The notes under the pieces were generated by a model. That model was not told where the DNA came from. It made no database searches and was given only the letters and a program-made list of their open reading frames with translations. From Cheilinus undulatus (Eukaryota > Chordata > Actinopteri > Labriformes > Labridae), in contig NC_054886.1 of the NCBI RefSeq assembly GCF_018320785.1, forward strand, positions 9,671,207 to 9,735,206: DNA of 64,000 nucleotides, given 5' to 3'. The translations under genes and the position numbers were made by a program. Shown here piece by piece: positions 47,300 to 58,579 of the stretch (its first letter is position 1; each line of letters opens with the position of its first letter).

Positions 47300-48260
47300 C
47301 TGACTCCAAACGTCCAAAAGGTGTCATTATACGACCTGTGGAAACGCTGGACCACAGACAAGAGACACGCCCACAACTCAGTATCAGACCACTCTTCTTC
47401 TGGCAATGCTTTACAGTTGTTGCTTCTCACTGTCCCGTAAAAACCAGTAAGAGAGGACAAAATGGAACACTGGTGGACTCAGAAGGGGTACACAGGGGGG
47501 CAATCGCACCACTTGGTGTTTCAAAACTGAGGATAATATAGTGCCTTCTGAGTGAAAGTCTCTTTACTACCCTCAGCGTGGACAAAATGTGACAAAAGTA
47601 GACCAAGAGCCCTCTAAAGTTCTTTCTAAGTGGACAAAATGTGACAAAAGTAGACCAAGAGCCCTCTAAAGTTCTTTCTAAGTGGACAAAATGTGACAAA
47701 AGTTGGCCAAGAGTCCTCTAAAGATCTTCCTAAGTGGACAAAATGTGACAAAAGTTGACCAAGAGTCCTCTAAAGTTCTTCCTAAGTGGACAAAATGTGA
47801 CAAAATTTGACCAAGAGTCCTCTAAAGTTCTTCCTAAGTGGACAAAATGTGACAAAATTTGACCAAGAGTCCTCTAAAGTTCTTCCTAAGTGGACAAAAT
47901 GTGACAAAAGTTGACCAAGAGTCCTCTAAAGTTCTTCTTAAGTGGACAGAACTAGCCAGAAGTTGACCAAGAGCCCTCTAAAGTTTTTCCTAAGTGGAAA
48001 AATTAGACAAAATTTGACCAAGAGTCCTCTAAAGTTCTTCCTAAGTGGACAAAATTGGACAAAATTTGACCAAGAATCCTCTAAACTTCTTCCTCAGTGG
48101 AGAGAATTGGACAAAAGTTGACCAAGGGCTCTCTAGAGTTAGTCCTTCTAAGTGGACAAATGTTTGACCTTTTTTTGCACTGGTGCCTTATTGCATACAG
48201 GAGATACTCTATTCATCATTTTCACACCTGACTCTCATACTCTTTTTTTCTGCCAATGAA
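47300..48260. repeat. Dispersed repeat family B with 52-bp minisatellite core
   Basis: 47573-48160 holds about 11 copies of a 52-bp unit containing AAGTGGACAAAATGTGACAA and GACCAAGAGTCCTCTAAAG. The first copies are nearly identical and later ones are diverged. The right flank (TTTTTTTGCACTGGTGCC, then GCATACAGGAGA) reappears inverted at 52300-52345 next to related single units, so the core sits inside a dispersed element. Confidence 0.8.
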
Positions 48261-49140
48261 ATGAAACACCTTACAAAGAATTTTCTTTGGTCTGAGTTAA
48301 CTTAGACCTGTGCTCAACCAGACATCTGAAGTGTAAACTGTTTGGCTATAAAGGAGTGGAAAGGAAATCAAAGCTGCAGTAAAATAGTTTTAGATTTACA
48401 ACCCATCTCCTGAAAGTCTTTCAAAGACTATTAAATACCTTAAATCACATAGAGATGGATGTTTTTGTCATGTTTTTCTGCATTCAGAGATCATATTTAG
48501 ATCCATTTACACACCTCGGTAAGGTCAACAATGTTGAGTGAAAGTCCAGTGGTTGTTGAGTGTTTACCAGAGCAGATCCATCACATCCTCACTAACCTTC
48601 ACCTTTGTCTGTTTGTCTGACTCAAACATGAGCTCTGTTATTTTAAACATGTTCATAATCCTCCTCAGCTGTTCTTCAAAGCTGGTTCTGTTTGTTTTTA
48701 ATGCAGGAGTGGAAAAATACACAGACACTTAAAAAAATGTCTGACTGTTGTATCTGTGGTTATCAGTGAAGACTGCATAGTTTCTATTTAGAACAAACCT
48801 GACATCTTTAGAATTAACTTATTCTCACCACTAGAGGGCAGTAAAGTTTTATTTGTTAGTGCCTAAACATGCATCAGAAACTCTGTAAGGAAAGTTGCAT
48901 TTCTCCATCAGAGACTCGTAGGACTAATTCATCTTTGACTGATAAGCTTTGCTCTGTATCAGCATCTTCCTTTCAGACAAGTTGCAGGAAAAAATTCTCA
49001 GATTTTGCTTCAGCGTATTTTCTCTGTTTCAATAGTTGACTTTGAGTTAGCATGACTTTGTCAATGTTTTCCAAAAGGATATGTAAAGAGACAAAGCTTC
49101 TTCACTCTTCAGTCCTCTCTCTATTCTCTTTACTGTTTAT
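48261..49140. other. Intergenic, no gene seen
   Basis: Non-coding. It includes a CACTAGAGGGCAGT motif near 48828-48841, which is common in fish repeats but also resembles a CTCF-type core (see findings). Confidence 0.4.
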
Positions 49141-49144
49141 CAGA

Positions 49145-49290
49145 TCATCAAACTAATATTAATATTAGACACAGATAACCTGAGTAAATACAAAAGTCAG
49201 TTTTAGATGTGATTTCATTTCTTGGGAAAGAGCCGTCCAAACCTTCCTGGTCCTAATTTAAAAAGTCATTACCCTCCTTGTTAAATCACG
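49145..49290. mobile_element. Terminal-repeat relic of the Tc1-like element at 56.1 kb
   Basis: ATATTAGACACAGATAACCT, GAGTAAATACAAAAGTCAGT and AAAAAGTCATTACCC align with the long terminal inverted repeats at 56190-56310 and, inverted, at 57750-57860. Only one end is present. Confidence 0.75.
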
Positions 49291-49309
49291 CATTTAGGTT
49301 TTTAGGAAG

Positions 49310-50270
49310 GAGTTCAGTGGGGTTCGGAGGGTTACACTTTTAACCACTTTTCACCATTTATTTGACCATTTCCCACCCTTTTTGGCCTTACTAAACCAAT
49401 TTTTGCCACTGCTGACAGATTTTTTGCGTCTTTTAACCCATTTTGCCACATCTCACCATTTTTTTGCCTTTCTTTTACCAGTTAATACCAATTAATGTCA
49501 GCCCCCTTAACCCATTTTTACCACTTTTTAACCACTTTTCACCATTTTCCCCACACATTTCTTTCCCTGTTTTGCCTGTCTCAACCTTTTTTGACACTTC
49601 TTATCCATTTTTGCCACGCTGTAACCACTTTATACCACTTTTTGTTGGCTAATTTTTGCAAGTTGATCCCATTTTTGCCACTATTAATGTATTTTTTTTG
49701 TTTGTTTGTTTTACTGCTTTTCACTTGTCTGGCCCATTTTGTCTTTCCCAGCACCTTTTGCAACTTTTTAACCACTTTTCACCATTCTCTACCCATTTCT
49801 GCCCCTTTTTTGCTGCTCTCAACCAAATTTTTGTATTTCTGTAACCACTTCAGACCACTGTTTGAGAGAAAAATTTTCCTGCCCATCTTTAACCCATTTT
49901 TGGCTACTTTTTACCAATTTTGACCATTTCTGACCCTTTTTTGCCTGGGTCAACCTTTTTTTAAAACTTCTAACACCTTTTTGCCACTCTGTATTGTGCT
50001 AATGTATTTTTTGTTTGCTTTTCACCATTTTCCTGCCCATCTTTGTCCATCTTTTGCCTCTGTCAACCCATATTTGGATTTCCTTTAACCCATCTTGGCT
50101 TCTTATAACTAATTTTTGCAACTTTTTAACTGATTTTCACAGTTTTCCACCCATTTCTTCCCCTTTTTTGACCCTCTCTTCCCATTTTTGCTCTCTGTAA
50201 ACACTTTATACCATTTTTTGATAACCAATTTTTGCTGCTTTATTCCAGATTTTGACACTTTTTTTCTTTT
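49310..50270. repeat. Dispersed repeat family A with minisatellite core, copy 1
   Basis: Degenerate tandem units of AACCACTTTTCACCATTTT and CCCATTTTTGCC, about 20 bp, C/T-rich on plus. The reverse complement (ggcaaaaatgggttaaaagt) is the same core as at 53680-53830, 56580-56700 and 60160-60980. Long frames here, such as 49495-49923, are low-complexity and not genes. Confidence 0.85.
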
Positions 50271-50835
50271 TTCTTAAGTTTAGTTTGTTCAGTTCCCTTT
50301 ACTTTATTCCTGGCATTTGTGCAGATCATGTCCTAGCTATAAAGTCTGACATTGCTTTCCAAATGTTTTAGTCAGTGTGCCTAGCACATTGTTAGTATTA
50401 GCAAAAAAAAAAAGGTAGTTCTGTTATAATCAAAGAGGTTTACTGTATTTTGAAACACTCTGATCTCCATGCGCCCCCTGTCTGAGCTCCAGAGAGCTTT
50501 CCCCTCTCTTATGGGTAGTCTTGATTTGGGAGTGATGAACACATGTAGTTTTTCCTGACTTGTTTTGTTCCTTTTCAAATGCAGATATATATCTGCTCTT
50601 TTCCATTGTAAACTGATGTTTTATGTGACAAATGTTAGTGTCTACAGCGGACATATTTCATGTGTTATTCTGTTTTGTCTCCATGTGTCAGTGAGGGAAA
50701 TAAACCTTTAGTATGCGAAGAATTCAGACTCTCTGCTCTTCTTCACAGCTGATATTTGAGACTTTGTCCCAGGCTCATTGTTCCTCTCTCTCCTCAGGCG
50801 TTGAGTTTCTGTTCTGGCACACATTCAGTTCATAG
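50271..50835. other. Intergenic, no gene seen
   Basis: Non-coding sequence upstream of the hacd4 promoter region. No motif is recognised. Confidence 0.4.
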
Positions 50836-50839
50836 TTTT

Positions 50840-51106
50840 ATTAGAGAAGGAGGGGCGGTGGAGGGTTTGACGTCAGGCTGGGCCGTCCTCTTCCTTTTTC
50901 TCTTCAGTAATAACTGTAACGTTGAGCAGGAGGAAGCCTCACTAACACATGTTCTTCTCTGCCTCATTCGTGTTAAAGAGGCGTGTCAGCGTCTTTAAGA
51001 GCCCGCGGTCGATGGTTAACTCATAGAAACCTGGAATAATGATCCTCCTAACGCTGCCACAGGGATTATGATCCTCTAAAGGACAGAGAGAAGACTTCAG
51101 CAGGAT
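50840..51106 (+). promoter_or_regulatory. Probable hacd4 promoter and 5' UTR exon
   Basis: A GC box GGGGCGG lies at 50852-50858 and a full palindromic CRE, TGACGTCA, at 50868-50875, 230 bp before a strong donor (AGGAT|GTGAGT) at 51106/51107. The exon would end with AT, and the next exon begins with G then CTGAGCTTC, so the joined sequence forms ATG directly in the HACD4 frame. The transcription start itself is not defined. Confidence 0.5.
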
Positions 51107-51705
51107 GTGAGTGTTCAATCAGAGCTTTGTTTGACTTTTTCAGCTGAGTGAGAGCCCTGGCTGTCACAGGAATGTGCTGGATTTCAGGGCGTGTTGAGGT
51201 CTGTCGGATCGATCACACTCAGCTGCTTTAAGGAGAAATAACAGTTTTAGGAGAGAGGAAAGTATGGAGGCAAAGAAGGGGCATAAAACTAAAATTAATC
51301 TGCAAAAGTAAAAGTGTAAATATGGAAATGAGCAAAAAAAATAGATTTTCAAATAAATGCAAACATTGCACTCATCCATATGCATATGCACTCATGCATA
51401 TGCATAAAATAAAACACACACTCAAAAATATAAATAAATAAATGAACTACTTAATGTGGAAACAAAAGAAACATGCTTGATTTTTATTTGCACTTTAGTA
51501 TTTGTTGTGAAATTCTGCTGACACAATTTTAATGTTTACAATATTATGTAATTTTCTTTAAACATTTGGTATCTTTAATTTATGTAACTAAATCCACATT
51601 TTAGGTTACTTTAATAATCCCATTAATCCTTGATATAAGGTCACAATATGTTTTTTTTGTTGTTTTTTTGCCTGACACATTTATTTTTGTCAAATGTACT
51701 AACTA

Positions 51706-51902
51706 GTTGGGGCGTAGGTGTCCTAGTGGTTTAAGGCGCGCCCCATGTACACGGACGGCCCAGGTTCAAATCCGGCCTGAGGCCCTTTACCACATGTCTC
51801 TCTCCTGCTCTTGTCCCTGTTTCCAACTCTATCCACTGTTCTCCTCTATCAGATAAAGGCACAAAAATGCCCAAAATAAATCTTAAAAAAAACATATATA
51901 TA
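51706..51902 (+). mobile_element. tRNA-derived SINE with perfect 9-bp target duplication
   Basis: TCCTAGTGG (A-box-like, about 51721) and GGTTCAAATCC (B-box, 51763-51773) form a Pol III promoter. A body and an A-rich end follow (AAATAAATCTTAAAAAAAAC). The 9 bases TACTAACTA flank both sides (51697-51705 and 51903-51911). The insertion is recent and lies in the presumed first intron of hacd4. Confidence 0.88.
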
Positions 51903-52259
51903 TACTAACTAAAAATCTACCTAAATATTCTGAATTAATTTATCATAAATAAACCTAAAAAAGTATTATTAACATTAATAAGTCTTTATTAGTATTAATA
52001 AAGGTATAAAATAGTTATTATTGACAATTCTGTAACAGCAGTAATGGTTTATAGACTACTTCAACACTAATAGGATGCAAATCTACACTTTGATCATTAA
52101 AAAAATAATAACAATCATCTTATAATTTATACTGTTCCCACTTTTGGTTCAGAAGCTGCAAAGAAGTGTTGTTAATGTTAAATATGTGGATAATAAAAGA
52201 TCTGTCAGAAGAGGTTCACATCAGGGACCTGGGCCTAGAACTGACTACACTTAACCCAG

Positions 52260-52780
52260 TGGTGGACTCAAGAGTTTGAGGGGCAGGGGCGGACAACGAT
52301 CAACAGGACACCTCCTGTATGCAGAGGGGGCACCAGTGCAAGAAAAATGTGTCAAACATTTGTCCTCTCAGAGGGAAACTAAGAGGCATTTATTTCAAAT
52401 TTCGTCCACTTAGAGGGCACCAGAGGTGATTTGTCCGACTATAGTCCACTTAGAAGAAACTTAAGCCTACAAAGCCTGATACCGCAAATAATAGCCAGAA
52501 AATTCTAACTTTTTGGAACTGAGGGGTTTATCAAATCTTATTTGTTTTGGCTAGCAGAGGGCATTTCTATCATTTTTCAGATTTTATACAGAAGGTTTTT
52601 GAGAAAGGTATTGATCATATTGATTAGACAGCAGTCTCACAAACTCACATATCATATATGATACAATTGGGTTTAAAGGGTTAAGAGGAAAATTTATCAA
52701 ATTTTATCCACTCAAAGTAGACTAAGGAGGGCACTTAGTCAAACATTTGTCCCCTCAGAGGACAATTAAGAGGCAATGTG
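52260..52780. repeat. Dispersed repeat family B, short copy (inverted)
   Basis: GGGGGCACCAGTGCAAG with ATGTGTCAAACATTTGTCCT, ATTTCGTCCACTTAGAGGGC and CAAATTTTATCCACTC are reverse-complement relatives of the 47.5-48.2 kb units (tttgcactggtgcc, aagtggacaaaatttgac). There is no expanded array here. Confidence 0.6.
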
Positions 52781-53674
52781 TCAAATTTTTGTATATATAA
52801 CTCTACTTGCAGATGAGTACCAAATACTCTGGTATGGCTGCTTTTATAATGTCTGCATAGCTTCCCCAGGTACACATGAATTGTACCCAAGACCACCTCC
52901 ATAAGCAGACTAGGGAATGGTGCCTGAGTGCAGATCAAATGAACCAGACTTTGGGGTCAAGCGTACTTGGATCTTTGCCCTGGCCTCTAAAGTGAAATTG
53001 ACAGTGCTAGTGGTTGCTATTTCCTCCTTTGCAAACTGGCTAAGTGCATACCCACCTACTGTATGGGACTGTGTACAAATGCAAGTAAACATGAAGCACT
53101 CTTGCTAATGTGAACAGACCCACAAGAAGAGGGGAGAGTAAATCTACATATTTACTCTCATCATCTCCTCTTTTTTTGTTAGTCTTTCATTTACTGAATT
53201 AACCTCCTTCGACTCCTCTGAATATTTTTTTTCTTTTAAATTTCTCTGCTTTTCCAGCATTTCTTTTCTTTTCTTTTCCAAATGTTCTCCACTTTGGGAC
53301 ACTCTCTCTTCAAATAACAAAGAAACACAGTTTACAAGTGCTGTTTAGTTCTCACTCAGGAGGTCTGAAATCCAAGATGAGCCCATAAAACATGAAAAAA
53401 CATGCACCATGTTACAAAACCACTCTGAATTTGTTGTTTTCTGCAGACTTTAATTAGATAATACATATCTGCCCAGACATGTCTTTGACTAACAACTGAT
53501 ATGAAAACTGAAGTCAATTATAAAGTTTAGATCACTGCCTAAGAGCTCAGGCATGCAAATACTCTTAACCAATGATTTGATCTTTTTATAAATCTTAACT
53601 AAAGATGCATACAAGCAAGGTAAGTAGTCATATTCATGGTAAGGAATCATTTCCTGCAGTGCTCAGCAATGCCA

Positions 53675-54060
53675 CCCATTAAAAAAATGGTGAAAAGCTG
53701 TTAAAATGGCAAACAATGGGTTAAAAGAAGCAAAGTGGGATAAAAGCAGCAAAAGGGGGAATAAAGGAGCAAAAATTGATGGGATAAAGCTAAAAGTCGT
53801 TAAAAAAAGAGGGGACATTGATGAAAATGTGTTAAGAATTATGGCATAGCATGAGTTAGTCATTTGAAAATGGTAAACCATAAAACATGACACCCTTCTG
53901 CATCAATGCTACTGATCCAATATACATTTATTGACATCGTCAGTCACATCTGGGTTTCTAGAGGGCAGTTCTCTGGGTTTTTAGGGGTCTCATTCTGTGG
54001 GTTTTTCGGGGTAATTCTATGGGTGTTTAGGGGCCCGTTCTGTGGGAAGTCATGGTGCCT
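53675..54060. repeat. Dispersed repeat family A, copy 2
   Basis: Core units (aaaatggtgaaaagctgtta, ggcaaacaatgggttaaaag) are followed by a unique flank with CAATGCTACTGATCCAA (53904-53920) and GGGTTTTTAGGGG-type repeats. The same 17-base phrase occurs at 61094-61110 beside copy 4. Confidence 0.75.
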
Positions 54061-54894
54061 ACTAAATATTAGTTGACTGCACAAAAGCACAACCAACAAA
54101 ACATCCCTTTAGCTGCACCTGTAAATGTTTTTATATAAACAATGGGTCAAATAATGGTGTAGTGTGAGGTTGATCGTCTATCAGCTCTTATCCCTGTACA
54201 GCTGTAAACAAGCTGCTAGTTTTAAGAAAACTGAACAACGAGGTCAGAAATGAAGCTAAGGGCGAGGTCATGTCATCTTTGTGAGCAAATTTAAGGATCT
54301 TCACTCTGAGGGAAGCTGGTGGAGAAATAAAAGGAATAGGTAGATTCCAGAGGTTTGAATGTATTTTCTGGCTACTGCTTTATAGAAACATCTGCCCTTT
54401 AATTGCAGATAAACAGTGATGGAAAGAAGATTGCTGATTCTGGTTGTTAGTTGTTTTTTTTTATATATAGACCTGAGCGTCATGTGTAAGTGTAACACTG
54501 AATCTCAGCTGGAAGCATATTAGCAGCAAAACGTAGACAGAAATTGGAGTAAGTTGCTTTCTCAATGGTGAGATTTTTAGGCCATCCATCTCATGTATTT
54601 TCATTAAGGGAGACTGTAAGCCTAGCCTAGCAATCAAAAGGATGTATTAACAAGGGAAGCATGCCATTAATACAATGATGGGGACAAAGAAAAATCTCAA
54701 AGCTCAGAGTATTTAGTCTGTGTCTCAGTTAAAGCAAATCAGATGTGAAAATATGTTGATGTTTTGATTTTAATGTCTGATTTCCAGGAAGCAGGTGAGT
54801 GGTTTTACCTGTCCTAGAGAAGGTGGACCGATAAAGACTGGTCAGCCCAAACACTGCATTTATGATCCAGTTTTTCCTCTTTTCCCTCCTCCAG

Positions 54895-57800
54895 GCTGAG
54901 CTTCAGGCTCATTTACATTTTCTCCTATAACCTGTTCCAGTTCTGTGGACACACCTGGATCCTGGCCAACACCATCGCCAGGTTTTTCACCTTTGGAAAA
55001 GGTCAGATTTAGGAGCTAGAAAATATGGATACAATATTAGCAAGTAAGAGTGAAAAAAGCAAGTAAATAAATTAGTAAGCAAGCAAGCAATATAAAAAAC
55101 CATCTCTTAGCGTCACCATTGACTTCTTATTATAGACTTGTTCTCATGATTAAATGTCTCCTTAGATGCCTTAGCAGACACGTTTTACTCGGTGGGCTTC
55201 GTGATGAGTCTGTGCCAGCTGCTCTCCATCCTCGAGCTCTTCCACATTGCAGACGGCATCGAGAAAGCCCGGCTCTTTCCTCGTTTTGTTCAGGTGCGTT
55301 TCCCAGCACAAACTCTCCATTACTGATCATTTAGATGCCATCAGAATCCTCACACCTTGTACACGAACAAGAGATCTTCATCCGTGTGTTTCTGCTGGTG
55401 GATCATGAGTGTTCTCTGCGTCTCAGGTGGTGGAGAAGAACCTCCTCCTCATTATGGTCATCATGTTAGAGGAGATCCAGAGTAAACCCGTCATCTGTGT
55501 TCAGCTCTTCTTGTGGAACATTTTAGATTTATTACGGTATAAATATCATTCACTGCTTATTCTTATTATGGAAATCATCCCCAGGTGGTTGTAAAGAGCA
55601 TGCCAGTGTTAGCTCCAACTCTATAAACAGCCTCATTAAGATCTAATCCCTTTCATCTTTCTGCCTTTATTGCTGAATACAGTCTGATTCTGTTCTTACA
55701 ATTCATTGTTTTTTAGGTACCCTCATGAGCTGCTGTGTTTGATGGAAAAACCCTCTATCACCATGCTGTGGACTCGCTATACTCTCTGGATCCCCGTCTA
55801 CATCCTGTCAGCAGCCACTGAAGGTCATTCAGTGTTTCTATCAGCTTTATCTTTACTGTTATATAGTGAAACAGAATGTCACGGTCTGGTTTTACAGTGG
55901 ACCTGACATTCTCTCCAGAGTCTGAGCGTCTTCATGTCAGTGTCTGTTATTTCATAAAGGAAATGGCAAGCAGGAAACGAGTTGGCAAAGAAGAGATGAT
56001 AAAATGTCAGGAAGTGTGTGAGAAGAGTTTTTTTTCTGTGCTGAGTGTTTAAACAGACAACATGCTGACTACAGCCTCGTATGAGGCTGCAGGATGACAG
56101 CAGGAATTAAAAGTACAGAGCTGTGAAAAAGTGTTTGCCCCCTTCCTGGTTACTTTTTTTTGTCATATTTTTCATGCTTAAATGTTTCAGAAACTAACTG
56201 TAATATTAGACAAAGATAACCTAAGGAATTACAAAAGACAGTTTTTAAATGATGATTTCACTTATAATGGAAAAAAACCATCCAAACCTACCTGGCCCAA
56301 TGTGAAAAAGTCATTGCCTTCTATACCTAATAACTGGTCGTTCCATCCTTGGCAGCAACAACTGCAAACAAGCATTTCAGACAACTGTCACTGAGTCTTT
56401 CACACCCCTGTGGAGGAATTCTGGCCCATTATTCTTTGTAGAATTGTTTTAGTTCAGACACACTGGAGGGTTTCCGCATGAACGGCCTGTTTAAGGTCAT
56501 GCCACAGCATTTCATTTAGATTTAAGTTCAGACTTTGACTAGACCACTCAAAAACCATTTAGTTTTTTAGTCCATTCAGAGGCATGATGAAAATAGCATA
56601 AATGAGTTGAAAGTGGCAAACAAGGGCAAAAAGAAGCAAAAAATTATCAAAAGTAGAAAAAATAAGGCCAAATTGGTTGAAAAAGTGGTGAAACGGGTTA
56701 ATAAAGTAGAACAACACATAATTCCTACATCAGACCCCAATATCAGGACCTGAAGCAGCAAAGCAGCTCCAGACCATCACACTACCACCAGCATGTTTGA
56801 CTGTTGGTCTGACGCTCTTTTGATGGAATGCTGTGTTAGTTTTACTCCAGATGGAACGGGACACACACCCTCCAAAACTTCTGTCTGGTCAGTCCACAGA
56901 ATATTTTCCTAAAAGTCATGGGGATCATCAGGATGTTTTAACTCAAATGTGAGACGAGCCTTTGTGTTCTTTTTGCTCAGCAGTGGTTTTGGCCTTAGAA
57001 CTCTCCCAAGATGCCATTTATGCCCAGTCTCTTTCTTATTGCTGAGTCATTAACACTGACCTTAACTTAGTCAAGTAAGGCCTGCAGGTCTTTACATGCT
57101 GTTCTGGGTTCTTTTGGGATCTCCCTGATAAGTCATTGATGCGCTCTTGGAGTCATATTGGTAGGCCGGCCACTCCTGGGAAGGTTCACTATTGTTCATA
57201 TTTTCCTCCATTTGTGGATAATGGCTCTCACTGGAGGCCCAAAGCCTTAGAAAAATCTTTGTAACCCTTTCAGACTGATGGATGTCAGTGACGGTTCTAA
57301 TCTGTTAATGAATTTCTTTTGATGGCGCCATGATGTGTTGGAGATCTTTTAGCCTACTTCACTTTGTCAGAGAGGTTCTATTTAAAGGTGCAGTGTGTAA
57401 TATTTAGCCTAGTAGCACTTAGCTGAACAAACTTGGTAAAATAAAGTGAAACATTTCTAAGACGGTCTATCTTAATAAGTGTTTAGTCATCTAAATTCAA
57501 AAATAGCTATTCTGAAAAAACAACAACTCAGAATTGAACCTTCAATTCATACATAGGGAAGGTCCCCTTCATGGATGCCGCCATCTTGGATTTTTACATG
57601 TTTCCATGGTAACATAGAGGAATTCACATTACAAATACACATTTAATTCAACTGGTTGCCACAGTTTCCAGCTTTCCAGAACTCAGCTTTACAAAAAATG
57701 TTATTAATCACAATTAATTCAGGATTTAAAAAGGGGAGGCGATGACTTTTTCACATAGGGTCAGGAAGGCTTGCATGGCTTTTTTCCCTTCATAAATGAA

Positions 57801-58579
57801 ATCATCATTTAAAAACTGATTTTTGTATTTACTCAGGTTATCTTTGTCTAATATTCAAATTTGACTGTTGCTCTGAAAAATTTAAGTGAGACAAATACGC
57901 AAAAAATTAGAAAACAGAAAGAGAGAATACTTTCCACAACACTGTACCTTGTAGAGGTGTATAACCTGATGTAGTTGTCTAATAACATTTCAGACAAGTT
58001 TTGGACTTCAAATCAATAATTCTACATCTTAAAGTGCTCCTCTTCCTCCTCAGGTGTGACTATTTACCAGGCCCTACCATATGTTGAGCCTAAAACACCA
58101 AAATCACCATCTTTAAATTCAACAGTGACGACACACCTTCACCTGCCTTTCATCCTCATGGTCTACCTGCCTGTCCTCATCCTCGGTGAGATGAGTTTGA
58201 TTCCTGTTCAGACAAAGACTGAAAAGCTTTGTGAAGCTAATGCAGAAGTGTCTCAAATTTGCAAAGGCGGCATTTAGAGGTGCTACCTATACCTTTAGAT
58301 GTAAATATGCTATAAGAGGGTATGTTTTTTGGATTAACTGCCTGAAATGTATTTTTGCAGCAAAAAAGCATACATAGCTAAATAAAATCAGATATTTTTA
58401 CTTTGTTCCAGTCAATGCTTTATTGCGTCACAATAACAGCATTGTTCCTGCTGTTTTCCCTGCTCAGCTTTCTTTCACTCATGTTCGTATTTGTAGGAGC
58501 GTCTGTGGCGGTGTGGCAGCTGTTGAAGGAGAGAAAACACCACCTGGACAAGTGGAACAAGAAGATGAAGAAGAAATAA
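54895..58579 (+). CDS. hacd4: 3-hydroxyacyl-CoA dehydratase 4
   Basis: Six coding exons: 54895-55001, 55166-55293, 55427-55536, 55717-55823, 58054-58185 and 58497-58579 (TAA). All have GT-AG junctions and matching phases. With a start codon split as AT (51105-51106) and G (54895), the protein is 222 residues, close to human HACD4 (about 232). Motifs include NLFQFCGHTW in the first membrane segment, SLCQLLSILELFHI, and WIPVYILSAATE, where Tyr and the Glu seven residues later match the catalytic Tyr/Glu pair of the HACD/PHS1 family. The tail is lysine-rich (KWNKKMKKK), as in ER membrane proteins. It catalyses the third step of very-long-chain fatty-acid elongation, dehydrating 3-hydroxyacyl-CoA to trans-2-enoyl-CoA. 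The gene converges on focad, as in human. A nested Tc1-like insertion fills most of the large intron 55824-58053. Confidence 0.93.
56578..56740. repeat. Dispersed repeat family A, copy 3
   Basis: Short core (gttgaaagtggcaaacaagg, gtggtgaaacgggttaataa) followed by ATTCCTACATCAGACC. It interrupts the transposase relic, so it arrived after the Tc1-like element. Confidence 0.65.
57373..57710. mobile_element. MITE fragment (AAAGGTGCAGTGTGTAA family)
   Basis: TTTAAAGGTGCAGTGTGTAA and CATAGGGAAGGTCCCCTTCA with GCCGCCATCTTGGATTTT are hallmarks of a MITE that I know to be abundant in fish. Only the left end is obvious. The element is inserted in the Tc1-like relic. Confidence 0.7.

Larger units (their letters stand above)
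51912..54894. other. Presumed hacd4 intron 1 with repeats
   Basis: If exon 1 ends at 51106, this is intron. It contains family B single units (52260-52780), family A core and flank (53680-54060), and otherwise unique DNA. No independent gene is seen. Confidence 0.5.
56116..57944 (-). mobile_element. Tc1/mariner-like transposon with long TIRs, nested insertions
   Basis: Ends read CAGAGCTGTGAAAAAGTGTT on the left and, reverse-complemented, CAGTGTTGTGGAAAGTATTC on the right, both flanked by TA. Inverted repeats of about 190 bp are clear (ATATTAGACAAAGATAACCT on both). The interior, read on minus, is a decayed Tc1-type transposase (for example the relics around 56400-56560 and 56760-57360). Two later insertions split it: a family A minisatellite fragment at about 56580-56700 and a MITE end at 57373-57710. 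It lies inside a hacd4 intron. Confidence 0.85.

Noticed and set aside
49495-49923. 142-residue Phe/Leu-rich frame that looks like a membrane protein
   Set aside because: Translation of the family A C/T-rich repeat core; apparent hydrophobicity comes from the CCATTTTT units.
51706-51790. Possible tRNA gene
   Set aside because: A and B boxes are present but there is no cloverleaf with paired acceptor stem; target duplication and A-rich tail show it is a SINE.
54787-54794. Micro-exon GAAGCAG between an acceptor-like TTTCCAG and donor GTGAGT upstream of hacd4 exon 2
   Set aside because: Seven bases would need an unusual phase from an unknown upstream exon and gives no ATG in frame; the AT|G split start from 51106 is simpler.
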